DNA of 64,000 nt from BP-464 sp963825415. Its GTDB lineage: Bacteria > Actinomycetota > Thermoleophilia > Solirubrobacterales > Solirubrobacteraceae. The notes under the pieces are model-generated. The model was not told the origin of the DNA and did not search any database. It saw nothing but the letters and a program-made list of their open reading frames with translations. This document shows positions 16,131-23,948 of the stretch, piece after piece. Position 1 is the stretch's first letter. Each line of letters begins with the position of its first letter. A program made the translations under genes and the position numbers. Location of the stretch: contig CAWGTD010000013.1 in the NCBI GenBank assembly GCA_963825415.1, forward strand, positions 124,001 through 188,000, in the 5' to 3' direction.

Positions 16131-17516
16131 CTACTTCGCGTAGTCGACGGCTCGCGACTCCCGGATCAAGGTGACCTTGATCTGCCCCGGGTACTCGAGC
16201 TCCTTTTCGATCTCGCGCGCGATCTCGCGAGAGAGCAGGATCATGCCGTCGTCGTCGATCGAGTCGGGGATCACCATCACGCGGATCTCGCGCCCGGCCT
16301 GCATCGCGTAGACCTTGTCGACGCCCTGGTGGCGCGACGCGATGTGCTCGAGCTCGCGAAGGCGCTTCACGTAGGACTCCAGCGACTCGCCGCGGGCTCC
16401 GGGCCGGGCGCCGGACAGTGCGTCGGCGATCTGCACGATCACGGCCTCGATCGTCTGGGGCTCGACCTCGTTGTGATGGGCCTCCATCGCGTGGGCGACC
16501 GCCTCGGGCTCGCCGTGGCGGCGGGCGAGGTCGCCGCCGACGAGGGCGTGCGGCCCCTCGACCTCGTGCGAGACCGCCTTGCCGATGTCGTGCAGCAGCG
16601 CCGCCCGGCGCGCGGTCTTCGGGCTGGCGCCGAGCTCGTGGGCGATCGTGGCGGCCAGGTGCGCGCACTCGACCGAGTGGGCGAGCACGTTCTGGCCGTA
16701 GCTGGTGCGGAAGCGCAGCCTGCCGAGGATCTTGACCACCTCGGGGTCGAGGCCTTGGACGTTGGCCTCGAACGCGGCCTCCTCCCCCATCGTCGCGATG
16801 TGCGCATCGAGCTCGGAGCGCGCCTGGTAGAAGGTCTCCTCGATCCGCGCCGGATGGATGCGACCGTCAGCGAGCAGCTTCTCGAGGGTCATGCGGGCGA
16901 CCTCGCGACGGACGCCGTCGAACGCCGAGAGAACAACGGCGTTGGGCGTGTCGTCGATGATGAAGTCGACGCCCGTGAGGTTCTCCAGCGCGCGGATGTT
17001 GCGCCCTTCCCGGCCGATGATGCGGCCCTTCATGTCGTCGGCGTTGAGATGGACGACCGAGACCGTGGTCTCGGCGGCATGGCTGGCCGCCAGACGCTGC
17101 ATGGCCACGGCGAGAATCGAGCGCACGCGGCGGTCGGCGTCCTGCTTGGCCTCCTGCTCGACCTGGCGCAAGGTGCGCGCGACCTCGTGGCGCGCCTGTT
17201 CGGAGACGTCCTGCAGCAGCTGCTGGCGGGCCTGGCCGGCGCTGAGGCCCGAAGCCTGCTCGAGCGCCAGCGTCAGCTCGGCGCGCTCGCGGGCAAGCTC
17301 GGCGCGGTCGCGCTGGGCCTCGGCCTCGAGCCGCGCCGCCTGCGCCTCGCGCCGCTCTATCTCGGTGACGCGCCGGTCGATGTCGGCTTCCGCGCGCGCG
17401 GTGGCCGCGGGTGACGCTTGGCGTGGGCCGGGGCGCGCCGCGCCGTGCCGGCCGTAGAGCAGCCCGGTGGCGACGATGGCCGCTGCCAGAAGGGCGGCGG
17501 CGAGCACGAGTTCCAT
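16131..17516 (-). CDS. rny: Ribonuclease Y
   Basis: Membrane-anchored endoribonuclease that starts mRNA decay. The 461-residue protein shows an N-terminal transmembrane segment (residues 3-22), a long Glu/Arg/Ala coiled coil (about 40-135), a KH domain with GRIIGREGRNIRALE near 165, and an HD domain with HSVECAHLA and LLHDIGKAV near 285-310. It is somewhat shorter than Bacillus Rny, with the difference in the coiled coil. ATG at 17516 has a strong GGAGGGAGGAG eight bases upstream. RNase J is encoded elsewhere in the window, so both enzymes coexist. Confidence 0.95.
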   Translation of the reverse strand: MELVLAAALLAAAIVATGLLYGRHGAARPGPRQASPAATARAEADIDRRVTEIERREAQAARLEAEAQRDRAELARERAELTLALEQASGLSAGQARQQLLQDVSEQARHEVARTLRQVEQEAKQDADRRVRSILAVAMQRLAASHAAETTVSVVHLNADDMKGRIIGREGRNIRALENLTGVDFIIDDTPNAVVLSAFDGVRREVARMTLEKLLADGRIHPARIEETFYQARSELDAHIATMGEEAAFEANVQGLDPEVVKILGRLRFRTSYGQNVLAHSVECAHLAATIAHELGASPKTARRAALLHDIGKAVSHEVEGPHALVGGDLARRHGEPEAVAHAMEAHHNEVEPQTIEAVIVQIADALSGARPGARGESLESYVKRLRELEHIASRHQGVDKVYAMQAGREIRVMVIPDSIDDDGMILLSREIAREIEKELEYPGQIKVTLIRESRAVDYAK

Positions 17517-17524
17517 GTCCGTGT

Positions 17525-17553
17525 CTCCTCCCTCCGCCCGGGTGGTAACCCGG
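17525..17553 (-). promoter_or_regulatory. rny leader: hairpin abutting the Shine-Dalgarno
   Basis: CCGGGT (minus strand 17553-17548) pairs with ACCCGG (17543-17538) around a TACC loop. Two bases later comes the purine-rich Shine-Dalgarno GGAGGGAGGAG (17535-17525). The hairpin could modulate rny translation or protect the 5' end; this is inference. Confidence 0.4.
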
Positions 17554-17848
17554 CACAGAGGTCCTGGTGTGGTCGGAGCGCGGGGCCCGGCGCCGCACGG
17601 GCGGCGGACGGGTTATGAGGACGATCAGGCGGCTCGGTGCCGCCGCTTCAGGCTGCGACTCGGGGTCTGGAAGTAGCTCTCGTGATCGGGGTCGTCGTCA
17701 GGCTGAAGCCGTCTGGATGTGCCGAAAAAGCTGTTCTGGTTCTGATTTGAGCGCCCTTGCGGGCCAGGTCCAACGCTGCACCGGATCGTAGTACCGGCCG
17801 GTGGGCGGCGCAACGCTCCTGTCGACCGGCGAGCCGGCATTCGCCGTC
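17554..17848. other. Intergenic region without a convincing gene
   Basis: About 295 bases between rny and the SnoaL-like gene. It is less G+C-rich than its surroundings around 17700-17760. It holds an imperfect inverted repeat (GCTTCAGGCTG at 17645-17655 against CAGGCTGAAGC near 17699-17709, one mismatch). A 71-codon frame on the minus strand (17625-17840) has no ribosome site and a non-protein-like composition. It presumably carries the rny promoter. Confidence 0.4.
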
Positions 17849-17854
17849 TAGGCT
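17849..17854 (+). promoter_or_regulatory. -10 box for leaderless SnoaL-like gene
   Basis: TAGGCT, then TTCGCC, then ATG at 17861. No Shine-Dalgarno is present. Confidence 0.45.
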
Positions 17855-17860
17855 TTCGCC

Positions 17861-18250
17861 ATGTCCAACGTTGGTGGTGCCGATCGATTCCGGGCCGGTG
17901 TCGAGTCCGGTGACCTGGACAGTGCGCTCGCGGCTCTGGCCGAAGACGTCGTTCTGCACAGTCCTGTCACGTTCAAGCCCTTCGAAGGTCGTGTGGTCGT
18001 CAGCCACGTCCTGCGGACGGTGTCCGAGGTCTTCGAGGACTTCCACTACACCGACCACCTCACCGCGGAGGGCACGAGCGCGCTCGTCTTCGAGGCGCGC
18101 GTCGGCGACCGCTCCGTGCAGGGGATCGATCTCGTACGTGAGAACGCCGACGGCCTGATCGACGACATCAGCGTGATGGTCCGCCCGTTGTCGGGGCTCA
18201 ACGCGCTCGCCGAGGAGATGGGCAGACGCCTCGGCGCCTCGCCGGTCTGA
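17861..18250 (+). CDS. SnoaL/NTF2-like small protein
   Basis: A 129-residue single-domain protein with the look of the NTF2-like cone fold: an N-terminal helix (ADRFRAGVESGDLDSALA), LAEDVVLHSP, and alternating strands with LVFEARVGDRSVQGID. This fold houses isomerases, hydrolases and ligand-binding proteins, so no function can be given. It is convergent with recX (5-base gap) and monocistronic. Confidence 0.75.
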   Translation: MSNVGGADRFRAGVESGDLDSALAALAEDVVLHSPVTFKPFEGRVVVSHVLRTVSEVFEDFHYTDHLTAEGTSALVFEARVGDRSVQGIDLVRENADGLIDDISVMVRPLSGLNALAEEMGRRLGASPV

Positions 18251-18255
18251 CCGAG

Positions 18256-18711
18256 CTACGCCGCGGCGCGCTCGTGCTGACGGACGGCGTCGTAGGCGAG
18301 GTCGAGCGCGTAGCCGCGGCGCACCAGTAGCGCCAGCGCCCGCTCGCGGTCGCGATCGGTGGCCGGCGGGACGGGAAAGCGGCGCTGCAAGACCGCCAAC
18401 GCCGCGCCGAGCTCGCTCTCGAGGTCGCCGCCGCCCGCGGCTTCGGAGGCGACGTCAGGAGCGATCCCGACGGCGAGCAGGCGCCGCTCGATCCGTTCGG
18501 CGCCCCAGCCGTCGAGCGTGCGGCGATCCTCGGCGAAGCGCTGCGCGTAGCGGGCGTCGTCGAGGTAGCCCTGCGCCGTCAGCTCATCGATCGCCGCATC
18601 GGCCTGCGCCGGCTCGAACCCCTTCGTCGCCAGGTGTTGCTGCATCTCGGCCACCGTACGGTCGCGGCGGCCGAGATGGCGATAGGCGCTTTCCAGCGCG
18701 TCGTCGGGCAC
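18256..18711 (-). CDS. recX: Regulatory protein RecX
   Basis: Small helical modulator that binds RecA filaments and inhibits their activity. The 151-residue protein has the three-helix tandem repeats of the family, visible as LGRRDRTVAEMQQHLATKGF, then YLDDARYAQRFAEDRR, then RRGYALDLAYDAV. GTG at 18711 lies three bases after the recA stop, the usual recA-recX arrangement. Confidence 0.9.
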   Translation of the reverse strand: MPDDALESAYRHLGRRDRTVAEMQQHLATKGFEPAQADAAIDELTAQGYLDDARYAQRFAEDRRTLDGWGAERIERRLLAVGIAPDVASEAAGGGDLESELGAALAVLQRRFPVPPATDRDRERALALLVRRGYALDLAYDAVRQHERAAA

Positions 18712-18714
18712 GGG

Positions 18715-20898
18715 TTAGGCCGCAGCGGCCGCAGGCTCCTCTTCGGGCATCGGCGGCGCCACGTCGTCGTCGCGCTCGATCGGGGCGACCAGGTCGCGCT
18801 CGACGTCCAGGGCCGCGTAGATCTTGTCTTCGATCTCCTTGGCCAGCTCAGGATGCTCGACGAGGAACGCCTTGGCGTTGTTGCGTCCCTGGCCGAGACG
18901 CTCGTCGCCGTAGGAGAAGAACGAGCCCGACTTGGTGACGACGTTGTTCTCGATCCCCAGGTCGATCAGGCAGCCGGCGGTCGAGATGCCGGTGCCGAAC
19001 TCGATGTCGAACTCGGCCTGGCGGAACGGCGCGGCGACCTTGTTCTTGACCACCTTGACGCGCACCCGGTTGCCGACAGCCTCGGTGCCCTCCTTGAGGG
19101 TCTCGATCCGGCGGATGTCGAGGCGCTGCGAGGAATAGAACTTCAGCGCGCGACCGCCGGGCTGGGTCTCCGGCGAGTTATGCACGACCACGTGGTCGAC
19201 GAGGTACGTGTGGTTGCCTTCGACCTGCAGGTCGTAGCGATGCGTCTCGCACCGCTCACCCCGCGGCTTGCGGTACTTGCGTAGGACCTTCATCGCGGTG
19301 GGCCGAAGGCTCGTCCGCTCTGCCAGACCTGTGCGCAGGTCTGCGATTTCGCCTTCCGGATGCCACGCGAACTGACCGCGAAAATTCGGATGGAGCTTGT
19401 AGTCCAGCGATGGATGAACGTAAGGCGCGATCTTCTCGTGGAACATTCGGGCGCGTTCCCCGCTCCACAGCAGGTTGTTTCCGCTGAGGGTCGGTCGGCC
19501 CATCCCTAGCTCTTCGCATCGCTGGGCCACCAGCGCGCGATCGCTCTCTCTCAGACCTGCGACGCAGATCGTGGGCTTGCCGTGACCCCAACGCTTGTAG
19601 CTGCCACCGAACGTCCCGTCATCGCAGTACCAGGCGGCAATGGCGCGCTCGTCCAGATCAGCGAGAAGCGACGGTGTGACCGTCTTGCGACCCTCTGCCG
19701 CGTACACCGCATCGCGAAGTTCAGCCAGCTGCCGCATCGGGATCGTGTCGAAGCCGATGCCGTTGCCCGTAGCGCCCATCTTGTGGGCGAACGGGGCGAG
19801 CATCTGCTGCTTCCACTCGCAGTACTCCCGCTGGCGCTCCCCATGTCCGACGCGGAACGCTGCGTTGTGTGTAGACGCGTAACGAAGTGAGCCGTCACCG
19901 AGCAGGCTGCCCATGATGAGCTTCATCTGGCCGTCGCTGAGGGCGTATTGCTTCGTCGCGACGAGCACCTCGTCGCCTTCCTCGATTTCCCAGGCCTGGC
20001 GCTCGCCGTCAGGAGTGAAGATCACATGGTTGGGCGTGCAGGCGAACTTCCGTCGGCCTGACCCACCGCCGGCCTCGACCTCGAACTGCCAGAACTCATC
20101 AGTCGGGCCGTTGTCGTAGTACTCAGCGATCCGCCGCGGAGAGATGTCCCCGGTCTCCGGATCCATCGACATGACCTCGACTGGCATCCGCTGGTTGACG
20201 ATCTTTCCGATCTTCTCGGTGCTGCCGTCCGCTAGCACGACGCGTGCGTCGTAGTGGAAGCAGCCGAACATCACGCCGACCTTCTCGCGGATCTGGTTGG
20301 TGAACAGGATGATCGTCTGCGTCCGGTTGAGGTTGCCGGCGAGCTTGCGCATCGCCTGGCTCATCATCCGGGCCTGCAGGCCGACGGTCTGGTCGCCCAT
20401 CTGGCCCTCGAGCTCGGCACGCGGCGTCAGCGCCGCCACCGAGTCCACCGCGATCAGATCGACCGCGCCCGACCGCACGAGCATGTCGGCGACCTCGAGC
20501 GCCTGCTCGCCGTAGTCGGGCTGCGAAACCAGCAGCTCGTCGATGTCGACGCCGATGCGCTGGGCGTACAGCGGGTCCATCGCGTGCTCTGCGTCGATGA
20601 ACGCGCACACGCCGCCCAGCTTCTGGGCTTCGGCGATCACGTGGTACATCAGCGTGGTCTTGCCGGAGGCCTCCGGCCCGAAGACCTCGACGATGCGGCC
20701 GCGCGGCACGCCGCCGATCCCCAGCGCGAGGTCGAGCGACAGCGCGCCCGTCGGGATGGCGTTGACCTTCACCTGGGCGCCCTCGTCGCCCATCCGCATG
20801 ACCGTGCCCTTGCCGAACTGGCGCTCGATCTGCGTCAGCGCGCCCTGCAGGGCGGAATCGCGGGCCTTCGCGGCCTTCTCGTCGACGGGCGTGGGCAT
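18715..20898 (-). CDS. recA: Recombinase RecA interrupted by an intein
   Basis: ATP-dependent strand-exchange protein and LexA co-protease. The precursor is 727 residues: N-extein 1-212, intein 213-574, C-extein 575-727. Splicing would leave a 365-residue RecA with Walker A GPEASGKTT at 74-82, LIAVDSVAALTPRAE, and ILFTNQIREKVGVMFG joined to SPETQPGGRALKF. The C-terminus is acidic. ATG at 20898 has AGGAG seven bases upstream. The promoter carries a near-consensus SOS box. recX follows immediately. Confidence 0.97.
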   Translation of the reverse strand: MPTPVDEKAAKARDSALQGALTQIERQFGKGTVMRMGDEGAQVKVNAIPTGALSLDLALGIGGVPRGRIVEVFGPEASGKTTLMYHVIAEAQKLGGVCAFIDAEHAMDPLYAQRIGVDIDELLVSQPDYGEQALEVADMLVRSGAVDLIAVDSVAALTPRAELEGQMGDQTVGLQARMMSQAMRKLAGNLNRTQTIILFTNQIREKVGVMFGCFHYDARVVLADGSTEKIGKIVNQRMPVEVMSMDPETGDISPRRIAEYYDNGPTDEFWQFEVEAGGGSGRRKFACTPNHVIFTPDGERQAWEIEEGDEVLVATKQYALSDGQMKLIMGSLLGDGSLRYASTHNAAFRVGHGERQREYCEWKQQMLAPFAHKMGATGNGIGFDTIPMRQLAELRDAVYAAEGRKTVTPSLLADLDERAIAAWYCDDGTFGGSYKRWGHGKPTICVAGLRESDRALVAQRCEELGMGRPTLSGNNLLWSGERARMFHEKIAPYVHPSLDYKLHPNFRGQFAWHPEGEIADLRTGLAERTSLRPTAMKVLRKYRKPRGERCETHRYDLQVEGNHTYLVDHVVVHNSPETQPGGRALKFYSSQRLDIRRIETLKEGTEAVGNRVRVKVVKNKVAAPFRQAEFDIEFGTGISTAGCLIDLGIENNVVTKSGSFFSYGDERLGQGRNNAKAFLVEHPELAKEIEDKIYAALDVERDLVAPIERDDDVAPPMPEEEPAAAAA
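19177..20262 (-). mobile_element. RecA intein with LAGLIDADG homing endonuclease
   Basis: A 362-residue intein inserted between VMFG and SPET. Splicing residues are intact: Cys1 (CFHYDARVVLADG), block B TPNH at intein residues 76-79, C-terminal VVVHN and Ser+1. The endonuclease has both dodecapeptides, LIMGSLLGDGSL (about 115-126) and AIAAWYCDDGTF (about 207-218), with acidic catalytic residues kept, so it looks active. Base composition differs: 19381-19440 is 50% G+C against 80% in the extein at 20701-20760, a sign of horizontal arrival. From memory, this is the M. leprae-type RecA site rather than the M. tuberculosis one. Confidence 0.95.
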
Positions 20899-20933
20899 GG
20901 CAAAACTCCTGAATCTCTGGCGGTTTGGAGAGA

Positions 20934-20945
20934 GAACCTACGGTC
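20934..20945 (-). promoter_or_regulatory. Putative recA promoter with overlapping SOS box
   Basis: On the minus strand GACCGTAGGTTC matches GAAC-N4-GTTC at 7 of 8 positions. The -10 hexamer TAGGTT (20940-20935) lies inside it, about 36 bases upstream of ATG, so LexA binding would block RNA polymerase. Confidence 0.5.
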
Positions 20946-21065
20946 GGGTCCGGACAGAACGGCGACGCTATGGGCGCTCGCGTGCAGCGGGTGGCCCCGT
21001 TCGTCACGAGGCCGCGCAAACGGACGACAAGCCGCCCTGCAAGCGCAGGACTCGCGGCACCGGGG

Positions 21066-21308
21066 ATGAACACGATCACCATGTCGACCACCACCGACTT
21101 CGCCACCGTCCACCGTCGGCTCGATGCCTCGCGGCTCGACCGCCTGGTCAGGGCCGCCATCACGACGGCCCTCGCCGCCGTGCTGGTCGCGATGCTCGGC
21201 ACGGCGATCATCGGCCTCGCCCCGGGCGCCACGCTCGCCGCCCTCTTCCTGGCCGCCATCGCCGGCGGGTTGGCCGGCGGGCGCCTCGCCTGGAAGCGCA
21301 CCGCCTAG
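21066..21308 (+). CDS. Small two-helix membrane protein of unknown function
   Basis: About 80 residues from ATG 21066, or 75 from ATG 21081 (MSTTTDFATV). A basic N-terminal helix (HRRLDASRLDRLVR) is followed by two hydrophobic segments separated by a short turn, ending KRTA. It is read divergently from recA and its TAG stop shares CTAG with the thpR stop on the other strand. Function not recognised. Confidence 0.55.
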   Translation: MNTITMSTTTDFATVHRRLDASRLDRLVRAAITTALAAVLVAMLGTAIIGLAPGATLAALFLAAIAGGLAGGRLAWKRTA

Positions 21309-21838
21309 GTCCGCGCGATCGCCTCGTAGCTTGCGCCGGCGCGCCCGAGGTGCGAGCGGTAGAGGACGAGGCCGGTCGACTGAAAACGCAGCGCCGGCGG
21401 CTCGCCCACCTCGCGCGCGCGCACGCGTGTGCCACGACCCACCCGGCCGACGGTGACGTGGGGCCGGAACGGCCGCGCCTCGGGCTCGTGGTAGGGGCTC
21501 AGGCCGGCAACGATGTCCGCATGCAGCTCGGCGAGCGTGGCCTCGGGCGCAAGGTCCGCCACGAGCACGCCCGGCCGGCGCGGCGGCAGCCATGCGGCGC
21601 CCGTGACCGCCAGCTCGGGCAACGGGCGAGCCACGGCGCGCACGGCAGCGGCGATCTCGTCGACGACGCCCGGCGGCTGCCAGCCCAGGAAAACGAGCGT
21701 TACGTGCAGCGACTCGGGCGGCAGCGCCCGCAATGCCGGCTCGCGGGCCGCCAGTGGAACGGCCCACGCGTGCAGCTGCGCGCGCACGTCCTCCGGCACC
21801 TCCAGCGCCGCGAAGAGCCGGACGTTGGGCTCGCTCAC
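21305..21838 (-). CDS. thpR: RNA 2',3'-cyclic phosphodiesterase (LigT/ThpR family)
   Basis: 2H phosphoesterase that opens 2',3'-cyclic phosphates on RNA ends. The 177-residue protein carries both HxT motifs, LHVTLVF near residue 43 and PHVTVGRV near 125, which form the active site. GTG at 21838 begins MSEPNVRLFAALEVP, the usual family N-terminus. It starts 17 bases after the cinA stop and is probably in the ftsK-rodZ-cinA-thpR transcript. Confidence 0.9.
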   Translation of the reverse strand: MSEPNVRLFAALEVPEDVRAQLHAWAVPLAAREPALRALPPESLHVTLVFLGWQPPGVVDEIAAAVRAVARPLPELAVTGAAWLPPRRPGVLVADLAPEATLAELHADIVAGLSPYHEPEARPFRPHVTVGRVGRGTRVRAREVGEPPALRFQSTGLVLYRSHLGRAGASYEAIART

Positions 21839-21855
21839 GCTGGTGGGTGGGCCAA

Positions 21856-23163
21856 TTAGTCGCCCTCGCCGCGCAGCAGCCGGCGGAGGAGGTGCATGGC
21901 GACGGTCGTGGAGCGGTCGCGAATGTCGAACCGGGCGCCGGGCAGGGTCGCACTGCGGGTCAGCCGCGCGCCGTCCGGCCCCGCCACCGAGAAACACACG
22001 AACCCCACGGGCTTCTCCTCGGTCCCGCCTCCGGGCCCTGCAATCCCGGTCACCCCCATCCCCACGTCGGCGCCAAGCGTCGTCCGGGCGCCGTCGGCGA
22101 GCTCCTCGGCCGCCTGCGTCGACACGGCACCGTGCGCCGAAAGCGTTTCCGCGGAAACGCCCGCAAGTGCGATCTTGGCCTCGTTCGCGTAGACGACCAC
22201 CCCGCCCAGGACGTAGTCCGACGAGCCGGCCAGGTCGGTCAGCCGCGCAACGAGCAACCCGCCCGTGCACGACTCGGCGACGGCGATCGTCCACCCGCGC
22301 TCCCGCAACAGCGAGGCCACCTGCTCGTCGACCGACGTACCGTCATCGGAGAACAGCGTGTCGGCATGGCGCTCGCGGACGGTCGCCGCGAATCGCTCGT
22401 AGACGCCCGCGGCGGCGGGCTCGAACCGCGTCACCACCTCGACCTCCCCGCGGCGCAGGCACGTGGTGATCTCGAGCCCGTCGAGGCCGTGAGCCTCCTC
22501 GGCCGCGCGCAGCGTCGCGGCGATCTCCGACTCCGGGATGCCGAACAGCCGCAGCATCTCCTGGCGATACTCGGTCGCCCCCGCGACGGCCTCGCGGAAC
22601 GGCTCGGTCTCGACCGCCACACCCCACATCGGCTGCAGCTCGCGCGGCGGGCCCGGCAAGACCACGATCACAGGCGCCCCGCCCTGGGCGGGCGGCACCA
22701 CCAGCCCCGGCGCGGTCCCGACCGGTTCGAGCACGACCGCGCCCTCCGGGACCAGCGCCTGCTTGCGGTTCGACGCGCGCAGGGCCGCGGGATCGAGCCC
22801 CGGCCAGCGCTGCATCAGCGGCTCCAGGATCGCCCAGATACGGCCCTCCAGCGCGTCGTCGAGCCCGAGCTCGCGCCCCTGGAACTCTCCGACCACCTGG
22901 GCGGTGAGATCGTCGGCGGTCGGCCCCAGCCCGCCGCTGGTGACGATCAGGTCCATGCCCTCGCCGCGGAAGAACCGCAGCGCACCGGTGATGTCCTCGG
23001 GGCGATCGCCCACCACGGCGATGTGCGCGATGTCGACGCCGAGCTCGCGCAGTCGCTCGGCCAGCCACGGCCCGTTGCGGTCGACGACCCGGCCGGTGAG
23101 AACCTCGGTGCCGGTGACGACGATGCCCGCGCGGGCCGCCGTGATCGGGCCTTCGGCCCTCAC
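21856..23163 (-). CDS. cinA: CinA family protein (competence/damage-inducible, nicotinamide-nucleotide amidohydrolase)
   Basis: 435 residues in two domains. The N-terminal MoCF-like domain (about 1-250) starts AGIVVTGTEVLTG and has TSGGLGPTADD and VIVVLPGPPRELQ. The C-terminal PncC-type domain (about 275-430) has AVAESCTGGLLVARLTD and GVTGIAGPGGGTEEKPVG, which in other bacteria deamidates NMN. GTG at 23163 overlaps the stop of the upstream RodZ-like gene (GTGA). Genome context ftsK-rodZ-cinA-recA is widespread in Gram-positives. Confidence 0.93.
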   Translation of the reverse strand: MRAEGPITAARAGIVVTGTEVLTGRVVDRNGPWLAERLRELGVDIAHIAVVGDRPEDITGALRFFRGEGMDLIVTSGGLGPTADDLTAQVVGEFQGRELGLDDALEGRIWAILEPLMQRWPGLDPAALRASNRKQALVPEGAVVLEPVGTAPGLVVPPAQGGAPVIVVLPGPPRELQPMWGVAVETEPFREAVAGATEYRQEMLRLFGIPESEIAATLRAAEEAHGLDGLEITTCLRRGEVEVVTRFEPAAAGVYERFAATVRERHADTLFSDDGTSVDEQVASLLRERGWTIAVAESCTGGLLVARLTDLAGSSDYVLGGVVVYANEAKIALAGVSAETLSAHGAVSTQAAEELADGARTTLGADVGMGVTGIAGPGGGTEEKPVGFVCFSVAGPDGARLTRSATLPGARFDIRDRSTTVAMHLLRRLLRGEGD

Positions 23164-23936
23164 GAGCAGGTCGGCCGCTCGGCGGGCGACAGGACGGTCC
23201 GCCGCCCGGAGCGATCGATCTCGTAGCCGATCGCGTTCTTGACCTCCGGCACCGCGAGCGGCTTGCCGTTGACGCGCAGCGAGAGGTTGCCGTTGCCGAA
23301 GGTCATCCGGAACTGCTTCGAGCGGTACGTCGGAAGCTTGTCGGCCGGGGAGATCACGGTGCCGCCGATCAGCACCCGCCCACGGGCGGCCGTCAGGCAG
23401 ACCCACACCTCGCCCGTCGGCACCAGCCGCAGCCGCGCCACCGCGGGCGTCGCGGGTTTGCTCGCCGGTGTTGTCGAGCCACCGGTCGTCTTGGTGTCCG
23501 TCGGCGTCGCGACGGTGTTCACCGCAGTCTTGGCGTCGTCGTCGTCACCGCCGTTGCGCCCGAGCACGATCAGCAGGGCGATGAGGGCGACGATCACCGC
23601 CGCCACGATCACGTCGCGCGAGATCGCGGGCGGGCCGCTGCGCTGCCGGCGATGCTCGCGGCTGCCGGGCGGGCCGATCGGCAGCAGCTCGTGGTCGGCG
23701 AGCCGCTCGTGGCGCAGCTTGTACTCCTCGAGCACCAGGCGGGCGTCGAGCCCCAGCGACTCTGCGTAGGTCCGCAGGAAGCTCTTGACGAAGGTCGGGC
23801 CGGGAAGCAGCTCCCACTCCTCGTTCTCGAGCGCGCGCAAGTACTTCGCACGGATCTTCGTCTGCGCCTCGATGTCCGAGATGTCGAGGCGCTGGCGCAT
23901 ACGCGCCTCGCGAAGGGTCGCGCCGATCTCCGGCAT
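23160..23936 (-). CDS. RodZ-like helix-turn-helix membrane protein
   Basis: 258 residues: an N-terminal Xre/HTH_25 domain (MPEIGATLREARMRQRLDIS, EAQTKIRAKYLRALENEEW), one transmembrane segment (about residues 108-127), an acidic and Thr/Pro-rich linker, and a beta-rich extracytoplasmic domain like the RodZ C-terminus. RodZ links the cell-shape machinery to the membrane. ATG at 23936 lies 12 bases after the ftsK stop. Confidence 0.85.
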   Translation of the reverse strand: MPEIGATLREARMRQRLDISDIEAQTKIRAKYLRALENEEWELLPGPTFVKSFLRTYAESLGLDARLVLEEYKLRHERLADHELLPIGPPGSREHRRQRSGPPAISRDVIVAAVIVALIALLIVLGRNGGDDDDAKTAVNTVATPTDTKTTGGSTTPASKPATPAVARLRLVPTGEVWVCLTAARGRVLIGGTVISPADKLPTYRSKQFRMTFGNGNLSLRVNGKPLAVPEVKNAIGYEIDRSGRRTVLSPAERPTCS

Positions 23937-23948
23937 GTGCGCCGCAGG

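Noticed and set aside
17625..17840. A 71-codon minus-strand frame between rny and the SnoaL-like gene
   Set aside because: No ribosome site or -10 box at its start, composition rich in Arg/Pro/Ser and no recognisable fold. Kept only as a note on the intergenic region.
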